A DNA stretch of 14,214 nucleotides, taken from positions 1 to 14,214 of the forward strand of contig JAVEDA010000476.1 of the NCBI GenBank assembly GCA_030841195.1. Reading direction: 5' to 3'. This stretch comes from Actinomycetota bacterium. GTDB lineage: Bacteria; Actinomycetota; Actinomycetes; JACCUZ01. The translations under genes and the position numbers were made by a program. The notes under the pieces are model-generated. The model did no database searches. It worked only from the letters and a program-made list of their open reading frames with translations, and was not told the DNA's origin. Below, piece by piece: positions 6,168 to 12,559 of this stretch (positions within the stretch are counted from its first letter, which is position 1; each line of letters begins with the position of its first letter).

Positions 6168-8177
6168 TCAGCCGACGGGCAGCCCGGCCGCCGTGCGCAC
6201 CACGTCGACGATCCGGCCGATGATCTCGGTGATGCCGTAGTCCTTGGGGGTGAACACCGCGGCGACGCCCTGGTCGACGAGCCAGCGGGCGTCGGCGTCC
6301 GGGATGATCCCGCCGACGACGACCGGCAGGTCGCCGGCGCCGGCGTCCCGCAGCAGCCGCAGCACCTCGGGCACCAGCTCGCGGTGCGAGCCGGACAGGA
6401 TCGACAGCCCCACGAGGTGCACGCCCTCCTCGACCGCTGCCGACGCGATCTGGGCGGGGGTGAGCCGGATGCCCTGGTAGACCACCTCGAGGCCGGCGTC
6501 GCGGGCGCGCACCGCGATCTGCTCGGCCCCGTAGGAGTGCCCGTCCAGGCCGGGCTTGCCGACCAGCAGCCGCATCGTGCTGCCGAGCTCACCGTTGGTG
6601 CGCCGGACCAGCTCGCGCACCGCGAGCAGGTCGTCGTCCGCCTCGGTGGTGCCGACGGCGCCGGAGACACCGGTGGCCGCGCGGTAGGAGCCGAACACCT
6701 CCCGCAGCACCTGCGACCACTCCCCCGTGGTGACGCCGGCGCGGGCGCAGGCGAGGGTAGCTGGCATCAGGTTCTCGGTGGACTTCGCGGCGTCCCGCAG
6801 CGCGGTGAGCGACGCCTCGACGGCTGCTGCGTCCCGGCCGGCCCGCCAGGCCTGCAGCGCCGCCACGGCCCGGCCCTCGACGGCCGGGTCGACGGCCTGC
6901 ACAGCGGTCTCGAGGTCAGCGGTCAGGGGGCTGGGCTCGGTCTCGGTGAACGCGTTGACCCCCACGACCACCGCCTCGCCGGACTCGACCCGGGCCCGGT
7001 GCCGCGAGTGCGACGCGACCAGCTCGGACTTGAGGTAGCCGTTCTCGACCGCGGCCACCGCGCCACCCATCTCCTCGATCCGGGCCATCTCGGCGCGGGC
7101 CGCTGTCAGCAGCTCGCCGACCTTCGCCTCGACCACGTGCGAGCCGGCGAAGAGGTCCTCGTGCTCGAGCAGGTCGGACTCGAAGGCGAGCACCTGCTGC
7201 ATCCGCAGCGACCACTGCTGGTCCCACGGCCGCGGCAGGCCGAGCGCCTCGTTCCAGGCCGGCAGCTGCACGGCCCGGGCCCGGGCGTCGCGCGAGAGCG
7301 TGACTCCGAGCATCTCGAGCACGATGCGCTGCACGTTGTTCTCGGGCTGGGCCTCGGTGAGGCCGAGGGAGTTCACCTGCACGCCGTACCGGAGCCGCCG
7401 TGCCTTGGGGTCGGTGACGCCGTAGCGGTCGCGGGTGGTCTCGTCCCAGAGCGCGACCAGCGCGCGCATCTTGCACATCTCCTCGACGAACCGCACGCCG
7501 GCGTTGACGAAGAACGAGATCCGCGCCACCACCTCGCCGAACCGCTCCGGCGGCACCTGGCCGGCGTCGCGCACCGCGTCGAGCACCGCGATCGCGGTCG
7601 ACATAGCGAACGCGATCTCCTGCACCGGCGTCGCACCGGCCTCCTGCAGGTGGTAGCTGCAGATGTTGATCGGGTTCCACCGCGGGATGCTCGAGACGGT
7701 GTAGGCGATCAGGTCGGTGGTCAGCCGCATCGACTCGGCCGGCGGGAAGGCGTAGGTCCCGCGGGAGAGGTACTCCTTGACGATGTCGTTCTGGGTGGTG
7801 CCACCCAGCTGGGCCCGTACGCCGGCCGCTGCCGGGCTGTCCGGCTCGACTCCTGCCTGCTCCAGCGCTGCGGTCTCGTAGAGCGCGAGCAGCCACATCG
7901 CGGTGGCGTTGATGGTCATCGAGGTGTTCATCGCGGTCATCGGGATGCCGTCGAACAGGGCCCGCAGGTCGCCGAGGTGGCTGACCGGCACCCCGACCTT
8001 GCCGACCTCGCCGCGGGCCAGCTCGTGGTCGGGGTCGTAGCCGGTCTGGGTCGGCAGGTCGAAGGCGACCGACAGCCCGGTCTGGCCCTTGGCCAGGTTG
8101 CGCCGGAACAGGGCGTTGGACTCCGTCGCCGAGGAGTGACCGGCGTACGTCCGCATGACCCAGGGCTGGTCCCGCAC
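6168..8177 (-). CDS. ecm: Ethylmalonyl-CoA mutase (B12-dependent, MeaA/Ecm type)
   Basis: An adenosylcobalamin-dependent acyl-CoA mutase that converts (2R)-ethylmalonyl-CoA to (2S)-methylsuccinyl-CoA in the ethylmalonyl-CoA pathway. The N-terminus RDQPWVMRTYAGHSSATESN and the strings LPTQTGYDPDHELARGEVGK and VGVPVSHLGD are characteristic of Ecm/MeaA rather than methylmalonyl-CoA mutase (which reads RQYAGFS). Substrate-domain residues are seen in SMTINATA, GTTQNDIVKEY and SYHLQEAGATPVQE. The C-terminal B12 domain has DGHSYG (DxHxxG, about residues 545-550), LSILSGS and VVGGIIP. Length 669 is right for a single-chain Ecm, which lacks the long N-terminal extension of methylmalonyl-CoA mutase. 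GTG 8177 is preferred (TAGGAT -10 with 7 nt, and a homolog-like N-terminus); ATG 8186 adds MPV. The STAS gene lies 26 bp upstream on the same strand. Confidence 0.9.
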   Translation of the reverse strand: MRDQPWVMRTYAGHSSATESNALFRRNLAKGQTGLSVAFDLPTQTGYDPDHELARGEVGKVGVPVSHLGDLRALFDGIPMTAMNTSMTINATAMWLLALYETAALEQAGVEPDSPAAAGVRAQLGGTTQNDIVKEYLSRGTYAFPPAESMRLTTDLIAYTVSSIPRWNPINICSYHLQEAGATPVQEIAFAMSTAIAVLDAVRDAGQVPPERFGEVVARISFFVNAGVRFVEEMCKMRALVALWDETTRDRYGVTDPKARRLRYGVQVNSLGLTEAQPENNVQRIVLEMLGVTLSRDARARAVQLPAWNEALGLPRPWDQQWSLRMQQVLAFESDLLEHEDLFAGSHVVEAKVGELLTAARAEMARIEEMGGAVAAVENGYLKSELVASHSRHRARVESGEAVVVGVNAFTETEPSPLTADLETAVQAVDPAVEGRAVAALQAWRAGRDAAAVEASLTALRDAAKSTENLMPATLACARAGVTTGEWSQVLREVFGSYRAATGVSGAVGTTEADDDLLAVRELVRRTNGELGSTMRLLVGKPGLDGHSYGAEQIAVRARDAGLEVVYQGIRLTPAQIASAAVEEGVHLVGLSILSGSHRELVPEVLRLLRDAGAGDLPVVVGGIIPDADARWLVDQGVAAVFTPKDYGITEIIGRIVDVVRTAAGLPVG

Positions 8178-8184
8178 GACCGGC

Positions 8185-8190
8185 ATCCTA
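8185..8190 (-). promoter_or_regulatory. -10 element of the leaderless mutase gene
   Basis: TAGGAT (TAnnnT) on the minus strand, then GCCGGTC (7 nt), then GTG 8177. It gives the mutase its own promoter inside the short gap after the STAS gene. Confidence 0.5.
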
Positions 8191-8200
8191 CCGGTCGGTA
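8189..8200. promoter_or_regulatory. Inverted repeat over the mutase -10, possible operator
   Basis: Minus-strand TACCG-AC-CGGTA: 5-bp arms with a 2-nt centre, the look of a TetR-family operator. Its right arm overlaps the TA of the TAGGAT -10, a position where a bound repressor would block RNA polymerase. No regulator gene is in the window. Confidence 0.4.
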
Positions 8201-8203
8201 ACT

Positions 8204-8518
8204 TCAGACGAGGGCGGCGGCGGCCGACTCGAGCGTGAGCACCCGGTGCAAGCGGGTGGCCCGCAGGATCCGCAGCACCCGGGGAGAGGCGTCCCGGAAC
8301 ACCAGGCGGCGGTCCCGCTGCTTGGCCCGGTGGTCGGCGCCGAGCAGCAGCCCGAGGCCGGTGGCGTCCACGACCTCCACGGCCGAGAGGTCGACGACCA
8401 GGTCGCCGGAGCCGGCGTCGATCGCGCCGTGCAGCACGGTGCGGACCTCAGCCACGGCGCTGACGTCCAGCCGCCCGGACAGCGCGATCAAGTACCCGTT
8501 CGCCACCTCGACGACCAT
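8204..8518 (-). CDS. STAS-domain anti-sigma-factor antagonist
   Basis: A 104-residue single STAS domain (SpoIIAA/RsbV type). These proteins sequester an anti-sigma kinase and free a sigma factor when unphosphorylated. The core reads ALSGRLDVSAVAEVR, then LVVDLSAVEVVDATGLGLLLGA. The usual phosphosite motif DSSGL is DATGL here (residues 51-55), so the modifiable residue would be Thr53. The C-terminus RVLRILRATRLHRVLTL matches the family ending. ATG 8518 is chosen over longer readings because GAGGGGG lies about 8 nt upstream and the fold starts right there. No anti-sigma kinase or sigma gene adjoins; the next gene on the strand is the mutase, 26 bp on. The upstream region holds four 9-bp direct repeats and hairpin repeat B. 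Confidence 0.85.
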   Translation of the reverse strand: MVVEVANGYLIALSGRLDVSAVAEVRTVLHGAIDAGSGDLVVDLSAVEVVDATGLGLLLGADHRAKQRDRRLVFRDASPRVLRILRATRLHRVLTLESAAAALV

Positions 8519-8627
8519 CTGGCCACCCCCTCGGAACTTTAAGACGCTCGAGTACCCCGCGAGGTTGCCTCGCCGGTCCCGTGCTGACGAAGGTACGGCC
8601 AGGACTTGAGAAACTCTTGAAGCCACG

Positions 8628-8663
8628 CTGTGACTCCTGTGACTTCTGTGACCCAAGTGACTC
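8628..8663. repeat. Four tandem 9-bp repeats upstream of the STAS gene
   Basis: CTGTGACTC, CTGTGACTT, CTGTGACCC and AAGTGACTC follow each other without spacing, with core GTGAC. They sit 110-145 bp upstream of the STAS start, in non-coding DNA. This may be an array of protein sites or a simple-sequence tract. Confidence 0.75.
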
Positions 8664-8677
8664 AGCGATGGTCCGGC

Positions 8678-8757
8678 GTCGACCACGTAAAGCACGCCGG
8701 CGGACACGACAGCACGCCTGCACGCGTGCTGAGGTGTCCGCGAGCATGCTGAGGCGG
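8678..8757 (+). repeat. Interspersed hairpin repeat, copy B
   Basis: Matches copy A (1939-2018) base for base in length and orientation. Its helices are AGCACG (8691-8696) with CATGCT (8745-8750, one mismatch); GCGGACAC (8700-8707) with GTGTCCGC (8734-8741); and CAGCACG (8710-8716) with CGTGCTG (8725-8731). Loop sizes are the same as in copy A (3+3, 2+2 and 8 nt). The pair G1967-C1996 of copy A is A8706-T8735 here, a compensatory change. It lies between the dehydrogenase stop and the STAS promoter region. Confidence 0.85.
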
Positions 8758-8804
8758 CCCCGGGCAGGCTCCCGCCGAGAGTCCGAGCAGCGACGCGGCG
8801 AGCC

Positions 8805-9659
8805 CTAGCTGTCGTAGGTGTAGAAGCCGCGGCCGGACTTGCGGCCGAGGTCGCCGGCGGCCACCATCCGCGACAGCGACTCCGGCGGGAAGAACTTCTC
8901 GTCCGCGGTGTCGGTGTAGATGTTCATGCTGGCGTTGCGCAGGATGTCGACGCCGGTCAGGTCGGTGGTCGCGAGCGGGCCCATCGCGTGGCCGAAGCCC
9001 AGCTTGCAGGCCGTGTCGATGTCCTCCGCCGACGCGACGCCGCTCTCGACCAGCCGGATCGCCTCCATCGCCAGCGCGCAGATCAGCCGGGTGGTGACGA
9101 AGCCGGCCACGTCGCGGTTCACGACCACGCAGGTCTTCCCGACCGACTCGGCGAACGCCCGCGCGGTCGCCAGCGTCTCGTCGCTGGTCTTGTAGCCGCG
9201 CACCAGCTCGCACAGGTCCATCATCGGCACCGGCGAGAAGAAGTGGGTGCCCACCACGGCCTCGGGCCGCTCGGTCACCGCCCCGATCTGGGTGATCGGG
9301 ATCGCGCTGGTGTTCGTGGCGAGCACCGCACCGTCGCGGCAGAGCCGGTCCAGCTCCCGGAAGATCTCCTGCTTGACCTCAAGGCTCTCGAACGCGGCCT
9401 CGACCACCACGTCGGCCGGGGCGACCGCGTCGAGGTCCGTGGTCGTCGTGATCCTGGCCAGGGCGGCCTCGGCGTCGGACGCCTCGAGGGTGCCCTTCGC
9501 GACGAACCGCCCGAGTGATTTCTCGATCGACGCCGTGCCCTTCCCGAGGGCCGCGTCGGTCACGTCGCGCAGCACGACGTCGTGGCCGGCGACCGCCGCC
9601 ACCTGGGCGATCCCCGAGCCCATCAGGCCCGCTCCGACGACAGCAAGTGAGGTGCTCAT
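8805..9659 (-). CDS. hbd: 3-hydroxybutyryl-CoA dehydrogenase
   Basis: An NAD(P)-dependent dehydrogenase interconverting 3-hydroxybutyryl-CoA and acetoacetyl-CoA in the cytoplasm. At 284 residues it has the length of single-domain-pair HBDHs. The Rossmann motif is GAGLMG (residues 9-14), with VVLRDV ending the second strand. The catalytic region reads VGTHFFSPVPMMDLCELVRG (His and Glu of the dyad), preceded by TNTSAIPITQIG; the C-terminal dimer domain ends GRKSGRGFYTY. ATG 9659 is supported by TAGGCT 8 nt upstream and the absence of a Shine-Dalgarno sequence. It diverges from the DUF2007-like gene. With ethylmalonyl-CoA mutase one gene away, it fits acetyl-CoA assimilation through the ethylmalonyl-CoA pathway, though a role in butyrate or PHB metabolism is equally possible. 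Confidence 0.88.
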   Translation of the reverse strand: MSTSLAVVGAGLMGSGIAQVAAVAGHDVVLRDVTDAALGKGTASIEKSLGRFVAKGTLEASDAEAALARITTTTDLDAVAPADVVVEAAFESLEVKQEIFRELDRLCRDGAVLATNTSAIPITQIGAVTERPEAVVGTHFFSPVPMMDLCELVRGYKTSDETLATARAFAESVGKTCVVVNRDVAGFVTTRLICALAMEAIRLVESGVASAEDIDTACKLGFGHAMGPLATTDLTGVDILRNASMNIYTDTADEKFFPPESLSRMVAAGDLGRKSGRGFYTYDS

Positions 9660-9667
9660 GGGCGCCG

Positions 9668-9673
9668 AGCCTA
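9668..9673 (-). promoter_or_regulatory. -10 element of the dehydrogenase gene
   Basis: TAGGCT on the minus strand, 8 nt before ATG 9659. It is 17 bp from the divergent GAGACT hexamer. Confidence 0.55.
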
Positions 9674-9690
9674 ACCGGGGCGTCATGGGC

Positions 9691-9696
9691 GAGACT
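9691..9696 (+). promoter_or_regulatory. Degenerate -10 element of the DUF2007-like gene
   Basis: GAGACT keeps A2 and T6 and lies 6 nt before GTG 9703. It is called mainly because it reproduces the 17-bp and 43-bp geometry of the two clearer divergent promoters. Confidence 0.4.
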
Positions 9697-9702
9697 GGGG
9701 CG

Positions 9703-10011
9703 GTGCCGGGCTGGAGCGCCCTCCTCACGTCGGTCGTCATGGTCGGCGTGCTCGCGCTGTTTCTCCGTTGGGCGTACGGCGGCAGACGGCGCTCGTTGGT
9801 CGAGCGCAGGCCGCGTCCTGGCACCGCCGACGACTACGGGCTGATGGTGTCCGTCGCCTCACCGGGAAGCTTCGTCGAGGGCGAGCTGTCACGGCAACGG
9901 CTGGCTGCCGCCGGCATCAAGGCGCAGCTCGTGACCACCACCGAGGGCCCGCGGTTGATGGTGCTCAGCGAGGACGAGACGAGCGCGCGGCAGCTGCTGG
10001 CCAGCTCCTGA
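9703..10011 (+). CDS. Small membrane-anchored DUF2007-like protein
   Basis: A 102-residue protein with one N-terminal membrane segment (WSALLTSVVMVGVLALFLRW, about residues 4-23), a basic stop-transfer (YGGRRRSLVERR), and a small cytoplasmic domain. That domain, GSFVEGELSRQRLAAAGIKAQLV followed by LMVLSEDETSARQLLASS, has the pattern of DUF2007 (two strands and helices; PII/ACT-like 'signal transducing' domain). The family function is not established. Start: GTG 9703 is preferred over ATG 9685 because of the promoter geometry; either gives the same membrane segment. It is divergent from the dehydrogenase and ends 6 bp before the murA stop. Confidence 0.75.
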   Translation: MPGWSALLTSVVMVGVLALFLRWAYGGRRRSLVERRPRPGTADDYGLMVSVASPGSFVEGELSRQRLAAAGIKAQLVTTTEGPRLMVLSEDETSARQLLASS

Positions 10012-10017
10012 GCCGCC

Positions 10018-11301
10018 TCAGTGGTCGAAGGCCGCGTCGGGGTCCGGCTCGCGGGTGACGTCGGCGCCCAGGTGGCGCAGCGCCACGTCGAAGCCCGGGT
10101 AGCCGCGGTCCACGTGGAAGATGTCGCTCACGTGGGTGACCCCCTCGCTCACCAGCCCGGCCAGGGTGAGCGCCGCACCGGCCCGGATGTCGCTGGCCCG
10201 TACCGGGGCTCCGGACAGCCGCGGCACCCCGCGCACCACCGCGTGATGACCGTCGGTGCGCACGTGCGCCCCGAGCCGGGCCAGCTCGCTGGCGAACACG
10301 AACCGGCCCTCGAAGATGTTCTCGGTGATCATGGCGGCGCCGTCCGCGATGGCGTTGAGCGCCATCACCAGCGGCTGCAGGTCGGTCGCCAGGCCGGGGT
10401 AAGGCAGCGTGACGGCGTCGACCGCGGTCGGCCGCCGCTCCATCACGACCCGGAACCCGTCGTCCAGGCCGTGCACGACGGCCCCTGCCGAGCCCAGCTT
10501 GTCCAGCGCGATCTCGAGGTGCTCGGGCCGGGCGTGGTGCACCGTCACGTCACCCAGGGTCATCGCGGCCGCGAACGCACAGGTGCCCGCGACGATCCGG
10601 TCCGGCACGATCTCGTGGGTGGTCGGCGACAGCCGGTCGACTCCCTCGATGGTCAGCGTCGAGGTCCCCATCCCGTCGATCTTGGCGCCCATCTGCTGCA
10701 GCATCTGGCACAGGTCGACGATCTCCGGCTCACGCGCCGCGTTGTCGATCACCGTCGTGCCGGTCGCCAGCACCGCCGCCATCAGCACGTTCTCGGTGGC
10801 CCCGACGCTCGGGAAGTCCAGCCAGACGGTTGCCCCGGTGAGCCCGTGCGGCGCGTGGGCCACGATGTAGCCGTGCTCGTTCTCGAGCTCGGCGCCGAGC
10901 TTGGTCAGCCCGGCCATGTGGAAGTCCAGTGGCCGGCTCCCGATCGCGTCGCCCCCCGGCATGGCCACCTCGGCCCGGCCGCAGCGGGCGATCAGCGGCC
11001 CCAGGACGCAGATGGAGGCCCGGATCCGGCGGACCAGGTCGTAGTCGGCGTGGTGCCCCAGCTCGGCCGGCACGTCGACGACCACGGTGGCTGTCTCCGG
11101 GTCGTAGTCCACCGCGCAACCGAGCCGGCGCAGCAGCTCGCCCATGATCTCGACGTCCATGATCCGCGGCACGTTGGTCAGCGTGGTGCGTCCCTCGGCG
11201 AGCAGCGCAGCGGCCATCACCTTGAGCACGCTGTTCTTGGCGCCGGTGACGCGCACCTCGCCTGCGAGCCGGGCGCCACCCACGACGCGGAACCTGTCCA
11301 T
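10018..11301 (-). CDS. murA: UDP-N-acetylglucosamine 1-carboxyvinyltransferase (MurA)
   Basis: Catalyses the first committed step of peptidoglycan synthesis, transferring enolpyruvate from PEP to UDP-GlcNAc in the cytoplasm. At 427 residues it is normal length. Lys22-Asn23 lie in TGAKNSVLK, and the catalytic Asp is in PGLATDLQ (Asp307). The active-site loop reads MPGGDAIGSRPLDFHMAG, with Asp118 where most bacteria have Cys115. The same Asp is known in M. tuberculosis MurA and in Chlamydia, where it makes the enzyme insensitive to fosfomycin. ATG 11301 is preferred over 11310 because TACGAT lies exactly 7 nt upstream and 11310 overlaps that hexamer. It diverges from the adenosyltransferase gene, as at the Rv1314c-Rv1315 locus. 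Confidence 0.96.
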   Translation of the reverse strand: MDRFRVVGGARLAGEVRVTGAKNSVLKVMAAALLAEGRTTLTNVPRIMDVEIMGELLRRLGCAVDYDPETATVVVDVPAELGHHADYDLVRRIRASICVLGPLIARCGRAEVAMPGGDAIGSRPLDFHMAGLTKLGAELENEHGYIVAHAPHGLTGATVWLDFPSVGATENVLMAAVLATGTTVIDNAAREPEIVDLCQMLQQMGAKIDGMGTSTLTIEGVDRLSPTTHEIVPDRIVAGTCAFAAAMTLGDVTVHHARPEHLEIALDKLGSAGAVVHGLDDGFRVVMERRPTAVDAVTLPYPGLATDLQPLVMALNAIADGAAMITENIFEGRFVFASELARLGAHVRTDGHHAVVRGVPRLSGAPVRASDIRAGAALTLAGLVSEGVTHVSDIFHVDRGYPGFDVALRHLGADVTREPDPDAAFDH

Positions 11302-11308
11302 GCCCGGC

Positions 11309-11314
11309 ATCGTA
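11309..11314 (-). promoter_or_regulatory. -10 element of leaderless murA
   Basis: TACGAT on the minus strand followed by GCCGGGC (7 nt) and ATG 11301. It is 17 bp from the divergent TAGTCT. Confidence 0.65.
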
Positions 11315-11331
11315 GGGTCGGCCCCCTCGCC

Positions 11332-11337
11332 TAGTCT
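11332..11337 (+). promoter_or_regulatory. -10 element of the leaderless adenosyltransferase gene
   Basis: TAGTCT followed by CGACGGC (7 nt) and ATG 11345; there is no Shine-Dalgarno sequence. It is the mirror image of the murA element. Confidence 0.65.
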
Positions 11338-11344
11338 CGACGGC

Positions 11345-11917
11345 ATGGTCAACCTCACCCGCATCTATACCCGCACCGGCGACGACGGCACCACCGGCTA
11401 CGGCGGCCGGGGGCGGATCAGCAAGAACGACCCCCGGCTGGAGGCCTACGCCGACTGCGACGAGGCGGGTGCCTTCCTCGGGGTCGCGCTCGCCTCGGGT
11501 GCGCTGACCGACGACGTGGCCGCCGTGCTGACCCGGGTGCAGAACGACCTCTTCGACGTGGGCGCGGACCTGTGCACCCCCATCGAGCCGGATCCGAAGT
11601 ACCCGCCGTTGCGGGTGGTGCAGGAGCAGGTCGACGCGCTGGAGCACGAGATCGACCGCTTCAACGCCGACCTCGAGCCGCTCCGGTCGTTCGTGCTGGC
11701 AGGCGGGACGCAGGCCGCCGCCCACCTGCACGTCGCGCGCACCGTCGTACGCCGGGCCGAGCGGGCCACCTGGCGCGCGGTGGAGACCCACCCGGACACG
11801 GTCAACCCGCTGACGGCCACCTACCTGAACCGGCTCTCCGACCTGCTGTTCGTGCTGGCCCGGCATGCGAACCGCGAGGTCGGCGACGTGCTGTGGGTCC
11901 CCGGCGCCAACCGCTGA
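11345..11917 (+). CDS. Cob(I)alamin adenosyltransferase, PduO type
   Basis: Transfers the 5'-deoxyadenosyl group of ATP to reduced cobalamin, making adenosylcobalamin for mutases such as the ethylmalonyl-CoA mutase in this window. At 190 residues it matches PduO-type enzymes. The ATP-binding N-terminus is RIYTRTGDDGTTGYGG; it is followed by DPRLEAYADCDEAGAFLG (the family usually has DE-x-N; here the Asn position is Gly). Then come FVLAGGTQAAAHLHVARTVVRRAER and NRLSDLLFVLARHAN, all family hallmarks. It is the counterpart of Rv1314c. ATG 11345 is fixed by a TAGTCT -10 seven bases upstream. A methyltransferase-like gene follows 1 nt after the stop, so the two are probably co-transcribed. Confidence 0.93.
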   Translation: MVNLTRIYTRTGDDGTTGYGGRGRISKNDPRLEAYADCDEAGAFLGVALASGALTDDVAAVLTRVQNDLFDVGADLCTPIEPDPKYPPLRVVQEQVDALEHEIDRFNADLEPLRSFVLAGGTQAAAHLHVARTVVRRAERATWRAVETHPDTVNPLTATYLNRLSDLLFVLARHANREVGDVLWVPGANR

Positions 11918-11918
11918 C

Positions 11919-12545
11919 GTGGCGGGCACCGACTGGCGGGCCTGGCATGGCGACTATGCCGACCCGGCCTCGGCGCTGTCCCAGCGACTCACTGTGGTCC
12001 AGGCGCAGATCGCCCAATGGCTCGACCGCACGCAACCCCGTCCCGTGGTGGTGACCAGTGTCTGCGCCGGCGACGGCCGCGACCTGCTCGACGTGCTGAC
12101 CGGCCGGCCGGACGCCGCCCGGGTCACGGCCACCCTGGTCGAGCTGGACGCGGACCTCGCCGCGGCCGCTGCCTCGGCGGCCGCCGACCTGCCGGACGTC
12201 TCGGTCCGGTGCGCCGACGCAGGCAGCACCGACGCGTACGCCGGGTGCGCGCCCGCCGACCTGCTCCTGCTGTGCGGCGTGCTGGGCAACGTCAGCGACG
12301 ACGACGCCGCGAGCACGATCGCAGCGCTCCCCGGGCTGTGCGCCTTGGAGGCGACCGTTGTCTGGACCCGGCACCGCCGCGAGCCCGACCTCACCCCGGC
12401 GATCCGCGGCTGGTTCACGGCAGCTGGGTTCGCCGAGGAGTCGTTCACCGCGCCGGACGACACACGCTGGTCCGTCGGCGTCCACCGGCTCGTCGATCCG
12501 CCCCAGCCGGTGAGCGAGGGACGCCTGTTCAGCTTCGTCCGCTGA
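11919..12545 (+). CDS. SAM-dependent methyltransferase-like protein
   Basis: A 208-residue cytoplasmic protein with a class I methyltransferase core. Motif I is SVCAGDGRDLLDVL (about residues 47-60), an acidic strand end VELDADL follows (74-80), and DLLLLCGVLGNVSDDD resembles motif IV/post-IV. The C-terminal half ends in VGVHRLV and LFSFVR strands. The substrate is unknown. The start GTG 11919 comes one base after the adenosyltransferase stop, which suggests translational coupling. A longer reading from 11865 would overlap the upstream gene by 53 bp and is less likely. It ends at the base of the nested palindrome at 12560-12639, facing the DUF2550 gene. Confidence 0.8.
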   Translation: MAGTDWRAWHGDYADPASALSQRLTVVQAQIAQWLDRTQPRPVVVTSVCAGDGRDLLDVLTGRPDAARVTATLVELDADLAAAAASAAADLPDVSVRCADAGSTDAYAGCAPADLLLLCGVLGNVSDDDAASTIAALPGLCALEATVVWTRHRREPDLTPAIRGWFTAAGFAEESFTAPDDTRWSVGVHRLVDPPQPVSEGRLFSFVR

Positions 12546-12559
12546 GCACGCGGGGTGAC

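Noticed and set aside
6384..8201. A 605-codon plus-strand frame antisense to the mutase
   Set aside because: It is Gln/His/Arg-rich with no domain, and lies wholly opposite a confidently identified mutase.
8528..8620. Stress-sigma (GTTT-N14-GGGTAT) promoter upstream of the STAS gene
   Set aside because: GGGTAC and GTTTC are both present on the minus strand but not at a workable spacing.
8628..8663. CRISPR or minisatellite array
   Set aside because: Units are only 9 bp, have no spacers, and there are no cas genes.
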